Source: CAVXGU01 sp963761615 | GTDB taxonomy: Bacteria > Acidobacteriota > Vicinamibacteria > Vicinamibacterales > CAVVIG01 | NCBI GenBank assembly: GCA_963761615.1 | Contig: CAVXGU010000003.1 | Coordinates: 1,860,001-1,924,000, forward strand | Length of the DNA: 64,000 nucleotides | Reading direction: 5' to 3' | Shown: positions 46,932 through 57,800 of the stretch, piece after piece | Position numbering within the stretch: position 1 is the first letter of the stretch | How the letters are laid out: each line of letters opens with the position of its first letter | Translations under genes and position numbers: made by a program | The notes under the pieces: generated by a model | Database searches by the model: none | The model's input: only the letters and a program-made list of their open reading frames with translations | What the model was told of the DNA's origin: nothing

Positions 46932-46961
46932 ATTGTCACACAACCCGGACGGCCACTGCAA
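46932..46961 (-). promoter_or_regulatory. Candidate promoter of the act operon
   Basis: Minus strand: TTGCAG (46961-46956), 18-nt spacer, GACAAT (46937-46932), about 100 nt before the actE ATG. Consensus reading only. Confidence 0.35.
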
Positions 46962-47038
46962 CCGCCGGCGGCCCTGGACGACTCCTCCGACGGCGTCCGC
47001 ACCCCTTCACGGCAGATTACGCCGGACCCGCAGATTCT

Positions 47039-47067
47039 CTTTCATCACCATGAATTGTCGATGAAAG
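47039..47067. repeat. 8-bp inverted repeat with 13-nt loop
   Basis: CTTTCATC (47039-47046) and GATGAAAG (47060-47067) are perfect complements separated by 13 nt. It lies between the sensor-kinase 3' end and the act operon promoter, in a locally AT-rich stretch. It could be a terminator-like stem or a regulator site; no T-tract follows. Confidence 0.3.
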
Positions 47068-47108
47068 TCCGGTGAAGGCGCGCTCATCGACGCGGGCGCG
47101 CGCACCGG

Positions 47109-50100
47109 TCAGACACCGGCCGCCAGGGGCAGGGCGATCGTGACGGTCGTGCCCTGGCCCTTGACGCTCCGCACCGCGATGGTGCCGCCGTTCAACTCGA
47201 CGTTCCGCTTGGCGATCGTGAGGCCGAGGCCGGTGCCCGTCGCCTTCGTGGAGAAGTACGGCTCGAAGATGCGCGCGGCGGCGTCGGCGTCCATGCCGAC
47301 GCCCGTGTCCGTGATCTCCACGACGACGGCGCCCCGGGCGCCGGCGTCGGGGGCGCGGCTCGTGATGGCGAGCGTGCCGCCGCCCGGCATCGCGTGCAGC
47401 GCATTTTCGATGACATTGGTGAGCGCCCGGGCGAAGAGCGTCCGGTCGAGCGCGATCGCGGGCAGGCCGGGGGCGGCGTCGAGGGCGATCGCGACGCGGC
47501 CCGCGAGTCCCGCGCGGTACGGGGCGACGACCTCCTCGATGAGCTCCGCCAGCTGCGTCGGCTCGGGCCGGGCCGTCGGCGACGAGGCGAAGTTGGAGAA
47601 CTCGGCGGCAATCTGCCGGAGCAGGCGGACCTGGTTGAGGATCGCGTTGATGCACTCGTCGAGCACCGGCGAGAGCGGCCGGCCCCGGTCGATGTTCACC
47701 CGGCGCGCGTGCTCCGCCGAGAGCTGGATGGGCGTGAGCGGGTTCTTGATCTCGTGCGCCACCTGGCGCGCCATGTCGGCCCAGGCCTCGAGGCGCTGCG
47801 TGCGCTCGAGCTCGGTGCGCTGGCGCTTGAGGTCGGCGGCCATCTGGTTGAAGTCCTCCACCAGCCGGCGCAGCTCGTCGGTCGAGGTGGCGGCAATCCG
47901 GGCGTCGAGGTCGCCGCGGGCGATCCGCCGCGTGGCCCGGGTCAGGCGGTTCACCGGGTCGGCGACGCGCTCCGCCATCCAGTAGCCGAGGGCGGCGCCC
48001 ATCAGGCTGAAGAGCACCGCGCCGAGGAGCGCGCGGCGGTCCAGCTCGTCTCGCTCCTGTTCGGTCTCGTTCTGCCGGAGCGGCAGCGGAACGGCGACGA
48101 TGCCTTCGCGCCCGCTGGCGCGGACGGGCTCGGCCGCGAGGAGGTACGGCACGCCCGTGACCGTTTCGACGCCCACGAACGTCTTCTGCCGGTCCAGGAT
48201 GACGCCGGCGTACACGTCGCTCGGCGTGCGCGCCGTCAGCAGGCCCGAGGCGAAGAGCGCGCGGTCGCTCGTCGCCTGCAGCGCCGCGCGCTCGAACAGG
48301 TTCACGTCCTGGTCGATCGCCCGGCTCACCAGCACCATGATCTCGTCGTCGACGGCGTCAATCGAGATCGCGTTGCGCTGCTGCAGCGTCACGTAGTCCT
48401 CGACGAGCCGGCGGGCGACGGTCGCCGTCTGCGCGGCCGACTCCTGCTCGCTCGCCGTGAGCTGCGCGGTGAAGTACGCGCGGGTGGCGACGGCGAGGAT
48501 CAGGACCGGCAGCATCGCGCCCGCCCAGAAGTACAGGAACAGCTTGCGGTAGAAGCTGGAGCGGATCTCCCGGAGCAGCGCGCGGCCGCTCGTCGCCGTC
48601 CGCGAGGTCACCAGGCTGACGATCGATCCGGCCCCGATGAGCAGCACGTAGAGCACCCCGGCGAGCGTCGTCAGTTCGGCGAGGTTGAGCAGGTGGCCGA
48701 AGGCCGTGAGCACCGGATAGCCCAGCGCATAAATCCCCCCGCGATCGTTCAGCAGGTAGACGCGGTAGGTGACCTCGTCGCGGCGCAGGGTGGTCCAGAA
48801 CGGCGTGCGCGAGCCGACCATGCGCTCGAAGATGTCGTCGGGCAGCGGCCAGACGCGCGCGGCCGACGCCTCGATCGGGGCGCGGCTCCAGCCGTACATC
48901 GCGAACTCGACGTCGCGCCCGCGCGCGCCCTCGGGCGGGCCGGCCGAGCCGCCCCGCAGCGATTCCAGATAGGGATTCTGGGGCAGGACGAAGGCGAGGC
49001 GCCGGTAGTCGAGCATCACGCGCACGACGATGGCGCCGAGCGCGCGGCCGCCGTCGCAGAGGCCCCGGCTCGCCCGCAGGACGTGGCGATCGCTCGCCCC
49101 GAAGGGCGAGTTCTCCTCGTAGGTGTCCCAGCCGCAGCCGGCGGCCCGGTACTGCGGCGTGGCCTGCTCCGGCAGGCTCAGCGCGAACCGGCTGACGAGC
49201 TGCCCCGCGGCCGAGTAGAGCTCGACGGCCGACGTCAGGCGGTAGCTGGCCAGGTCCGTGTTCTTCCAGAATCTCGAACGCGCGCGCGATGTCGGTGGAA
49301 TCCGACCGCGCCGCCGGGAGCGGCGTCTCCAGGCTGGGCATCGCGTCGATCTGGTCGAGCGCGCGCCGGAGCCGTTCCTGGATGTCGCTGCGCAGGCTGC
49401 TCACCTCGGGAGCGTAGACCTGGGCGACGAGGTCCTCCTTGGCCTGGATCGAGAAGGCGAGGAGCGTCGGATACATCGCCATCGCCGGCGCGAGCACGGC
49501 CAGGAAGAGCCAGACGATACGCTCGGCCTGCGAAGCGCGCCGCGCGCGCAGCCGCAGCGCGTGGAACGCCGCCGCGCAGACGCCGGCGCCGGCGAGCGCG
49601 GCGAGGAGCGGTCCGGTGGGCACCGACGAGCCGCGGACGAGCACGACCGCGATCGCCGCGCCCAGAATCCAGGCCGGGGCGGTCACGATCGCCTGGCTGC
49701 GCCGGGTCGTGCGCCGCCAGGGCGCGGGGAGGCGCGCGATGGCGACCGCCAGCCAGATCACGGAGGCGTGCAGCAGCACGAGCCCGAAGGCGAGCGCGAG
49801 ACGGCCCACGCTCAGCGGATGCAGCGAGAAGTGGAGCAGGTCGAACGGCGTGGCCTGCGTGAGCGCGCCGAGCGCGCGCGCGTACGCCCAGAGCAGGAAC
49901 CCGGCGGCCGCGCCCGCCAGGAGGTACGCCGGTCCGAGGAGCGCGGCGGCTCGCGCGCGCGAGACGATGAGCCGTCCGGGGCGCCGAGCGATCGCCGCGC
50001 GGTTGACGAGGTCGAAGATCAGCCACGCGAGCGCGCACGCGAGCAGCGCGTCGAGCAGCAGATCGGCCGGCCAGGCGAGCGCCGCCTGGAGATCGGGCGG

Positions 50101-50991
50101 TCGCCAGGGAGCGGCGGCGAACCACACCACCGCCCGCACGATCACCAGGGCCAGCGCCAGGCCCGCCGAGGCGGCGACGAAGGTGCGGAAGTCGCGGGCG
50201 CGCCGCCGCCGGTCGAGGAGCGGCCCGGCGGCGAAGAGCACGGTCAGCGCGACGACGGCCAGGATGCAGGTGATCTGGAGCTGGCGCCACCGCGCGCGCG
50301 TCGCGGCGATGGCCGACCTGGCGAGGGTGGCCCGGGCGAGGGGCGTGCCGTCGGCCGCGAAGATCGTGAAGGGGTACGCCGAGCCGTCGGGAGGCGGGCT
50401 GGATCCCGACGGCACCTGGATGGTCGCCGGGCCGGCACGGGTCGGGAGCGTGAAGGTGTCGCCGGGCCCCGACATCCCGGGGAAGTCGCCCAGCGTCTCC
50501 TCGGCGACGATGGTCGCCAGGCGCTCGCCGCCGGGGCGGTCGGGGGCGGGGAGCGGCTCCAGCCGCACGAGACGCGGGCCGGGCGCGCCCGGGAGGAGAA
50601 AGAGCGAGGCGGACTGCGTCAGGCGGTCGCGGGGCAGTTCCGAGACGCGCCCGGCCCACGCGAGCGGGGAGCCGTCGGCGAGGTAGATGGTGACGCCGAC
50701 CGCGCCCGTCTGCCCGGCCGGCAGCGTGGCCGCCGCCCGCGCGAACAGCGTCCGCAGGGCCTGGGCGTCGCGGGCGCCCTGCGTGACCGCGTTCGGGTCG
50801 GCGAGGCTGGCCGACACCGCCGCCAGCGTGCGGGCGCTGTCGTCGAACCGCTGCGCCAGCTCGGTCGACGCGTGGGCGAGCGCGGAGGCGTCCGAGGCGC
50901 CCAGCCACGTCCGCTCCGCGCCCCAGCCGGCGGCGCCGACGAGCAGCACCGCGACCAGTCCGGCGCGCGTCAGTCGCCAGAGAAAGCTCAC
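47109..50991 (-). CDS. NtrY-like membrane sensor histidine kinase, frameshifted
   Basis: About 1,294 aa if repaired. The N-terminal half has an anchoring helix, an extracytoplasmic stretch, a block of about eight membrane helices, then a second sensor region, ending in this frame near residue 578. The C-terminal half (47109-49025 in the other frame) has two more helices, a HAMP-like segment, the H-box MARQVAHEIKNPLTPIQLSAEH, then ENALHAMPGGG, TDTGVGMDADAAARIFEPYFSTKATGTGLGL. The shift at about 49255-49266 fits one extra base. The gene has no attached response regulator in view. The GTG at 50991 lies about 10 nt after TATGCT. Confidence 0.82.
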
Positions 50992-51000
50992 GCTTCCGAC

Positions 51001-51010
51001 AGCATACAAT
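51001..51010. promoter_or_regulatory. Overlapping -10 elements of the sensor kinase and membrane-protein genes
   Basis: AGCATACAAT: TACAAT (51005-51010) reads right toward the TTG at 51024, and TATGCT (51006-51001) reads left toward the GTG at 50991. Both would give leaders of under 15 nt. No clear -35 for either. Confidence 0.4.
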
Positions 51011-51023
51011 CAGCAAAAGCGAA

Positions 51024-51995
51024 TTGAACCTCAAGCTGCTGCTCAAGCGCGGTGCGCTGCTCGCGGTCGCGAACTGGCCGACGATCGCGATCCAGTTCGT
51101 GGCGTCCGCCACGTTCCAGGCCCTCGTCGCGGTCCCGATCATCGGCGGCGCGCTGGTCGCGACGGCGCTCATCGGGACCGATCTCGGCAACCTCCTGTCC
51201 GGCGGTCTGAGCGACATCCTCGCGAGCCTGGCCGGCATTCTGGCCGGCACGCCGTCGGCGCTGGCCGCGTTCGGCGTCTCGCTGGGCCTGGCGCTCCTCG
51301 GCGGGGCGATGCTGACCTTCCTGGTGAAGGGCGGGACCGTCTCGGTGCTCGTCGCGTCGCACGACGCCACCGGGCCGGTCGAGCGCGAGCCGCTGCCGTT
51401 CGACCTCGTCGATCTGGCCTCGCGCTTCACGCTGGAGCGCTTCCTGGACGGCTGCGCGCGGTGCGCGGGCCGCTACGCCGGATTCGGCGCCGGTCTGCTC
51501 GCGGCCGACGCGGCGTCGGGGGCGGTCGCCTTCGCGGTGGTGGTGTCCGCGTTCCGCCAGCGCGAGAGCTTCACGATCGGATGGACGGCCGTGACCGCGC
51601 TCGTGACGGCGGCGCTGGTCATGTGGATGACGCTCCTCAACGTGGTGTACCTGCTCATCCAGATCGCCATCGCTGCCGACGATCTCCGCCCCGCCGAGGC
51701 CGTGCGCGCCGTCGTCCGGTTCGTGCGCGCGGAACGGGGCGCGGTCGCCGCCGTACTCCTCGTGGAGCTCGCCCTGGTCGCCGCCGCCACCGCGGTGTCG
51801 GCCCTCGCGTGGTCGGGCGTCGGCCTCGTGGCCTTCGTGCCGCTGGTCGGACTGTCGGTGATTCCGCTGCAACTCGTCGCGCTCGTCGTGCGGGGGCTGG
51901 TCTTCCAGCTGATCAGCCTCGCCGCCGTCGGCGCCTATATCGCGCTCTACCGGCGCGAGCCGCGTACCGACGCGCGGGGCGCCGCGATCGACTAG
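51024..51995 (+). CDS. Polytopic membrane protein of unknown family
   Basis: 323 aa, strongly hydrophobic, with about six membrane helices (for example TFQALVAVPIIGGALVATALIG, AFGVSLGLALLGGAMLTFLV, WTAVTALVTAALVMWMTLLNVVYLL, ALVVRGLVFQLISLAAVGAYIALY). The TTG start at 51024 is preceded by a TACAAT box and no ribosome site. Function not recognised; no catalytic or transport motif seen. Its stop overlaps the convergent BamB-like gene by 4 nt. Confidence 0.65.
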   Translation: MNLKLLLKRGALLAVANWPTIAIQFVASATFQALVAVPIIGGALVATALIGTDLGNLLSGGLSDILASLAGILAGTPSALAAFGVSLGLALLGGAMLTFLVKGGTVSVLVASHDATGPVEREPLPFDLVDLASRFTLERFLDGCARCAGRYAGFGAGLLAADAASGAVAFAVVVSAFRQRESFTIGWTAVTALVTAALVMWMTLLNVVYLLIQIAIAADDLRPAEAVRAVVRFVRAERGAVAAVLLVELALVAAATAVSALAWSGVGLVAFVPLVGLSVIPLQLVALVVRGLVFQLISLAAVGAYIALYRREPRTDARGAAID

Positions 51996-53213
51996 GGGCG
52001 GCCGAGCCGGTCGCGCTCGCGGTCCCGGAGGCCGGGTGTGGCCGTCTGGTCCGGCGTCGGCTGGGTGTCGGCGCCCGACCCGATGCGCGTCAGGTTCGGC
52101 AGCGGGGCCACCGGTACGATCGGCGGCTCGATCGCGCGGGTGTAGAGCGTGATCGTCGTGCCGCCGGCGGCGTTCCCGGTCGCCACGAAGAGCAGCGGCA
52201 GCGGCGAGGTGGCGCTGGTGAAAACGTGCGGCGGCGCGGTCAGGTCGCCGGGCGCCGTGAAGGTCCCGTCGGGCTGGCCGTCGGAGACATCGAAGGCGTT
52301 CAGGGCGGGCGAGCCTCCCGAGACGGTCAGTACCCCCGCAGCCTCGATGGGCCCCGACGCCGGCCGCATCCCGAGCGGCCGCATCCATCGCTGCACGCCG
52401 GTATGCCGATCCAGGGCGCGCAGGACGTTGTCGAGCGAGACGAAGTAGACGCGGTGCGCGTCGATCGCCGCGGCGCCGATCACGTCGGCGCCCGTGCGCC
52501 AGCGCCACTCGACGCGGCCGTCGCGCGCATCCAGGCAGTAGAAGAAGTTGTCGACCGAGCCGGCGTACACGCGGTCGTCGGTCGCGGTGACCTGGCTCGC
52601 GGCCCCACCGAGACGGCGTTCCCAGAGGCGCCGTCCCGTCTCGACGGCGAGCGCGACGACGCGGCCGTCGGCCGTCGGGACGTAGACGCGATCTCCGAAC
52701 ACGGTCGGCTTCGCGTGCGGCGGACCCGCGACGTCGGCCTGCCAGACGGGTGCGCCGTCGCTCGCGCGCAGCGCGTGGATGACGCCGTCGGCCGTCGGCA
52801 CGAGCAGCCAGCCGCTCTTCCACACGAGCGGGCCGTCGATCCGGTCCATCGCCAGCTGCCAGACCGGCGCCCCGTCGGCGGCGCTGAGCGCGGTCACGGC
52901 GGCTGGCGTCGGCACGAACACCAGGTCGTCGCCGGCTGCCGGTGCCTGCACGGCGGCTGGCCGCGTGGGTCCAGGCGGGTGCGCCGTCCGCCAGGCGGTA
53001 CGCGGCGACGCGGCCGTCGGCCAGCGCCAGGTACACCCGCGTGTCGTCGAAGGCCGGGGGCACGGCGAGCGCGGGATCGAGCGTGAGCGTCCAGACCGCG
53101 GTCAGCGGGAACAGGGCGAGCGGCGGGCGTTCCGGGGCGGCCGCGACACCCGCGACGAAACCGACACTGAGGGCAAGTGCACTACAACATCTAGTGGTCC
53201 GTGCCGCGAGCAC
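51992..53213 (-). CDS. PQQ-repeat beta-propeller protein (BamB-like), frameshifted
   Basis: About 406 aa if repaired. The GTG at 53213 gives an N-terminal signal peptide (CCSALALSVGFVAGVAAAPE) and the first blades (AFDDTRVYLALADGRVAAYRLADGAPAWTHAA). After a shift near 52951-52966 (one extra base fits), the remaining blades continue to 51992: ALSAADGAPVWQLAM, HALRASDGAPVWQADV, CLDARDGRVEWRWRTGA. The repeated DG-x-x-x-W pattern is typical of PQQ-like propellers, as in BamB of the outer-membrane assembly machine. A TATTAT box ends 7 nt before the GTG, so the transcript may be leaderless. Confidence 0.78.
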
Positions 53214-53216
53214 ACC

Positions 53217-53227
53217 GCTATAATAGC
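53217..53227. promoter_or_regulatory. Palindromic bidirectional -10 element (GCTATAATAGC)
   Basis: A perfect palindrome with TATAAT (53219-53224) on the plus strand facing guaA and TATTAT (53225-53220) on the minus strand facing the BamB-like gene. The minus start falls at the GTG 53213; the plus start gives a leader of about 47 nt before guaA. Confidence 0.5.
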
Positions 53228-53277
53228 GCTTTAGTCCGCAGCCCTTCGGCATCTCGCTGCGGCGCGGACGGCCTTTC

Positions 53278-54816
53278 GTGAGCCACCAGACCATCATCGT
53301 CCTCGACTTCGGCTCGCAGTACACGCAGCTCATCGCGCGGCGCCTGCGGGAGCTGTCGGTCTACTCCGAGATCCTGGCGCCGGACACCCCGGCCGAGAGG
53401 ATCCGGGCTCGCCAGCCCGTCGGACTCATCCTGTCGGGCGGTCCGAAGAGCGTCTCGGAGCAGGGCGCGCCGAAGTGCGACCCGGCGGTCTTCGACCTGG
53501 GCCTGCCGGTCCTCGGCATCTGCTACGGCATGCAGCTGATGGCGCAGGCGCTCGGCGGCCGCGTCGAGCCGGCGCCCCAGCGCGAGTTCGGCCACGCGAC
53601 GGTCGCCATCGGCGGACCGTGCCCGGCGCTCTTCGCCGGACTGCCCGACGCCATCCGGGTGTGGGCGAGCCACGGGGACCGGGTCGCGGCGCCGCCGCCG
53701 GGCTTCGCCGTCGTGGCGACGAGCGCGAACGCGCCCGTCGCGGCCATGGCCGACGAGGGGCGCCGCCTCTACGCGCTCCTGTTCCACCCCGAGGTCGTGC
53801 ACACGGAGCGGGGGCTCGACGTGCTGCGCAACTACGCCTACGGCGTCTGCGGCTGCACGGGCGACTGGACGATGGCCTCGTTCGTGGCGGAGGCGACCGG
53901 GCGCGTGCGCGCCCGGGTCGGCGACGGGCGCGTCGTCTGCGCGCTGAGCGGCGGCGTCGATTCGACGGTCGCGGCGCTCATCATCCATCGCGCGGTCGGC
54001 GCGCGCCTGACGTGCATCTTCGTGGACAACGGCGTCATGCGGCTCGACGAGGGCGCGCAGATCTGCCGACGCTACGAGCGGCTGCGGCTCCCGCTGGTCT
54101 CGGTGGACGCGTCGGCGCTGTTCCTCGGGCGCCTCGCCGGCGTCGTCGATCCCGAACGCAAGCGGAAGATCATCGGCGCGACCTTCATCGACGTGTTCGA
54201 GGCGGAGGCGGCCAAGCTGGGCCAGGTCGACTTCCTCGCACAGGGCACGCTGTACCCGGACGTGATCGAGTCGGTGTCGGTCGTGGGGCAGTCGGCGCTC
54301 ATCAAAAGCCATCACAACGTGGGCGGGCTCCCGGATCGGATGCGGATGACGCTGGTGGAGCCGCTTCGCGAGCTGTTCAAGGACGAGGTGCGCGAGGTCG
54401 GGAGGCAGTTGGGGCTGGACGAGGAGTTCGTGGTGCGCCAGCCGTTCCCCGGTCCGGGCCTGGCGGTGCGGATCCTGGGGGAGGTGACGCCGGCCCGCCT
54501 GGCGCTGCTGCGGCTCGCCGACGCCATCGTGGCCGAGGAAGTGCGCCGGGAGGGCTGGTACGAGCGTCTGTGGCAGAGCTTCGCGGTGCTGCTGCCGGTG
54601 CAGAGCGTCGGCGTCATGGGCGACGCGCGGACCTACGAGTACACGGTGGCGCTGCGCGCCGTGGAGAGCCGGGACGGGATGACGGCGGACTGGGCCCGTC
54701 TGCCCCACGAGCTCCTGGCGCGCATCTCGTCGCGCATCGTCAACGAGGTGAAGGGCATCAATCGCGTCGTGTACGACATCAGCTCGAAGCCGCCGTCCAC
54801 GATAGAGTGGGAGTAG
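53278..54816 (+). CDS. guaA: GMP synthase (glutamine-hydrolysing)
   Basis: 512 aa. Class I glutamine amidotransferase half with LDFGSQYTQLIARRLRELSVYSEI, the catalytic Cys in GICYGMQLMAQALGG near residue 83, and the His-x-Glu in LLFHPEVVHTERG. Synthetase half with the ATP-pyrophosphatase loop ALSGGVDSTVAALI near 223 and KSHHNVGGLPDRM, ending EVKGINRVVYDISSKPPSTIEWE. Converts XMP to GMP. GTG start. All motifs intact. Confidence 0.97.
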   Translation: MSHQTIIVLDFGSQYTQLIARRLRELSVYSEILAPDTPAERIRARQPVGLILSGGPKSVSEQGAPKCDPAVFDLGLPVLGICYGMQLMAQALGGRVEPAPQREFGHATVAIGGPCPALFAGLPDAIRVWASHGDRVAAPPPGFAVVATSANAPVAAMADEGRRLYALLFHPEVVHTERGLDVLRNYAYGVCGCTGDWTMASFVAEATGRVRARVGDGRVVCALSGGVDSTVAALIIHRAVGARLTCIFVDNGVMRLDEGAQICRRYERLRLPLVSVDASALFLGRLAGVVDPERKRKIIGATFIDVFEAEAAKLGQVDFLAQGTLYPDVIESVSVVGQSALIKSHHNVGGLPDRMRMTLVEPLRELFKDEVREVGRQLGLDEEFVVRQPFPGPGLAVRILGEVTPARLALLRLADAIVAEEVRREGWYERLWQSFAVLLPVQSVGVMGDARTYEYTVALRAVESRDGMTADWARLPHELLARISSRIVNEVKGINRVVYDISSKPPSTIEWE

Positions 54817-54871
54817 GTGGGGTGGTGGAGTTGAGGAACGCGGGAACCGCAGCACGAAGGACCTGAGGAAC

Positions 54872-57800
54872 GTGGATTTCGTCCACCTGCACCTGCACAC
54901 GGAGTACTCGCTGCTCGACGGCGCCTGCCGGATCGACGAGCTGCTCGACCAGGCGGCGGCGCTCAAGATGCCGGCGATTGCGGTGACCGAGCACGGGAAC
55001 CTGTTCTCGTCGGTCATCTTCCACGACCACGCGCGGAGGCGCGGCGTGAAGCCGATCCTGGGGTGCGAGGTCTACGTGGCTCCGGGCAGCCGGCTCACCA
55101 AGAGCGGCAACCCCGGCGAGACGCAGAACCACCTGGTGCTGCTCGCCGAGACCAACGAGGGCTATCACAACCTGATCCGGCTGGTCTCGGCGGGCTACAC
55201 GGAGGGCTTCTACTACAAGCCGCGCATCGACAAGGACCTGCTGGCCCGCCACCACGCGGGCCTCATCGGCCTCAGCAGCTGCCTCAAGGGCGAGGTCGCC
55301 GAGGGCCTGGCGCGCGGCCACGAGCAGAAGGCGGTGGAGGCGGCCGCGGCGTACCGCGACATTCTCGGCCGCGAGAACTTCTTCCTCGAGATGCAGTGGC
55401 ACGGCATCGACGAGCAGCGGGTCGTGAACCATGGCCTGCCCGGCATCGCACGCGATCTCGGGCTCGAGATGGTGTGCACGAACGACGTGCACTACCTGCG
55501 CGCCTCCGACGCGCACGCCCACGACGTGCTGCTGTGCATCGGCACGGGCAAGGCGTTCAGCGATCCGAAGCGTCTGCGGTACGAAGCGCGCCAGTTCTTC
55601 CTGAAGACGCCCGAGGAGATGGCCCTGGCGTTCGGCGACTATCCCGACGCCCTGGCCAACACGGCGCGGATCGCCGAGCGCTGCAACGTGCAGCTCGCCG
55701 AGGGCGAGAACTTCCTGCCGAACTTCGACGTGCCCGCGCCGTTCACGCTCGACGAGTACTTCGAGCACGTGGCGCGCGAGGGCTTCAAGGAGCGCCTGTC
55801 CCGGCTGCAGCAGCTCGCCCTGTCGGGCGCGCTGCGGCACACGATCGACGAGTACGAGCGGCGCCTCGACTACGAGATCGGCGTCATCAAGCAGATGAAG
55901 TACCCGGGCTACTTCCTGGTCGTCTGGGACTTCATCCGCTACGCGCGGGAGCAGGGCATCCCGGTGGGCCCGGGGCGCGGGTCGGCGGCCGGGAGCCTGG
56001 TGGCCTACTGCCTGCGCATCACCGACGTGGATCCGCTGGACTTCAACCTGATCTTCGAGCGCTTCCTGAACCCCGAACGCATCTCGATGCCCGACATCGA
56101 CATCGACTTCTGCGAGCGGCGCCGGGGCGAGGTGATCGAGTACGTCACCAAGAAGTACGGCCGGGCGAACGTCGCCCAGATCATCACGTTCGGGACGATG
56201 AAGGCGCGCGCGGTCGTGCGCGACGTCGGGCGCGTGCTCGAGATGCCGTTCGCCGACGTCGACAAGGTCGCCAAGCAGATTCCGGCGGCGCTCGACATGA
56301 CGCTCGACAAGGCGCTCGAGGAGAGCGCGCCGCTCAAGGATCTCGAGGAGCACGACGCGAAGGTGCACGAGCTGCTCGAGGTGGCGCGGCGCCTGGAGGG
56401 CATGACGCGTCACGCCTCGGTCCACGCGGCCGGCGTCGTCATCGCGCCGCAGCCGATCACCGAGTACGCGCCCCTCTACCGCGGCGCCCACGACGAAATC
56501 GTGACCCAGTGGTCCATGAAGGACATCGAGCGCGTCGGACTGCTCAAGATGGACTTCCTGGGCCTCAGCACCCTCACGCTCATCGACGACGCCGTCAAGG
56601 AGATCGCGCGGACGACCGGCGAGCGGCTCGACATCGCGCAGATCCCGTTCGACGACGGGAAGGCGTATCAGGTCTTCCAGGACGGGCAGACCTACGGGAT
56701 CTTCCAGTTCGAGTCGAGCGGGATGCGCGAGATCCTGCGGAAGGCCAAGCCGCAGCGGCTCGATGACCTGATCGCGCTGAACGCGCTGTACCGCCCGGGG
56801 CCGCTCCGGAGCGGGATGGTCGACGACTTCATCGCGCGGAAGGCCGGCAAGGTCGAGATCACGTACGAGGTGCCGGCCCTCGAGCCGATCCTGCGTGAGA
56901 CCTACGGCGTGATCGCCTACCAGGAGCAGGTGATGCGCATCGCGCGCGACCTGGGCGGCTTCACGCAGGGCGAGGCCGATCTCCTGCGCAAGGCCATGGG
57001 GAAGAAGAAGGCCGACGTCATGCAGGCGCAGCGCGCGAAGTTCGTCGACGGCGCCGTCGAGCGCGGGATTTCCGCGAAGAAGGCGACCCAGATCTTCGAC
57101 CTGATGGAGAACTTCGCGGGCTACGGCTTCGTCAAGGCCCACGCGACGGCGTACGCCTTCCTCGCGTACCAGACGGCCTACCTCAAGGCGAACTACCCCT
57201 GGCACTTCGCGGCGTCGCTCTTCACGATCGAGGCGCAGAACACCGACAAGCTCGCCCTCTACATGGCCGAGTCGCGGGAGCGCGGCATCCCCGTGCTGCC
57301 GCCCGACATCAACGAGAGCCAGCTCGCCTTCACCGTGACGCCCGAGGGCGTGCGCTTCGGACTGACGGCGATCAAGAACGTCGGCACGGGCGCGATCGAG
57401 TCGCTCCTCGAGGTGCGCCGCACGCACGGGCGGATCGCCACGCTCGCCTCGCTCTGCGAGGAGCTGGATCTGCGCCTGGTCAACAAGCGGGTCTTCGAGA
57501 GCCTGATCAAGGCGGGCGCGTGCGACTCGCTCGCCGAGGGCGATCCGGCCCTCGCGGGGCTGCCGCCGAACGCGGTGCGTCCGCGGCTGCTGGCCGCGGT
57601 CGACGCCGCGTGCGAGCACGGCGCCCGCCACCAGCGCGATCGGCTGGAAGGGCAGGCCCAGCTCTTCGGCGGCTTCGACGCCGGAGACGGCGGGGGCGCC
57701 GCGCCCCGGCTCCCGCTGCCCGACGCGGCGCCGTGGAGCGACAGCGAGCAGCTGGGTTTCGAGAAGGAAACGCTCGGTCTGTACTGGAGCGGCCATCCGG

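Noticed and set aside
51996..53086. Plus-strand continuation of an open frame over the BamB-like gene
   Set aside because: Arg/Gly/Pro-rich with no motif; the minus strand shows repeated PQQ-type blades.
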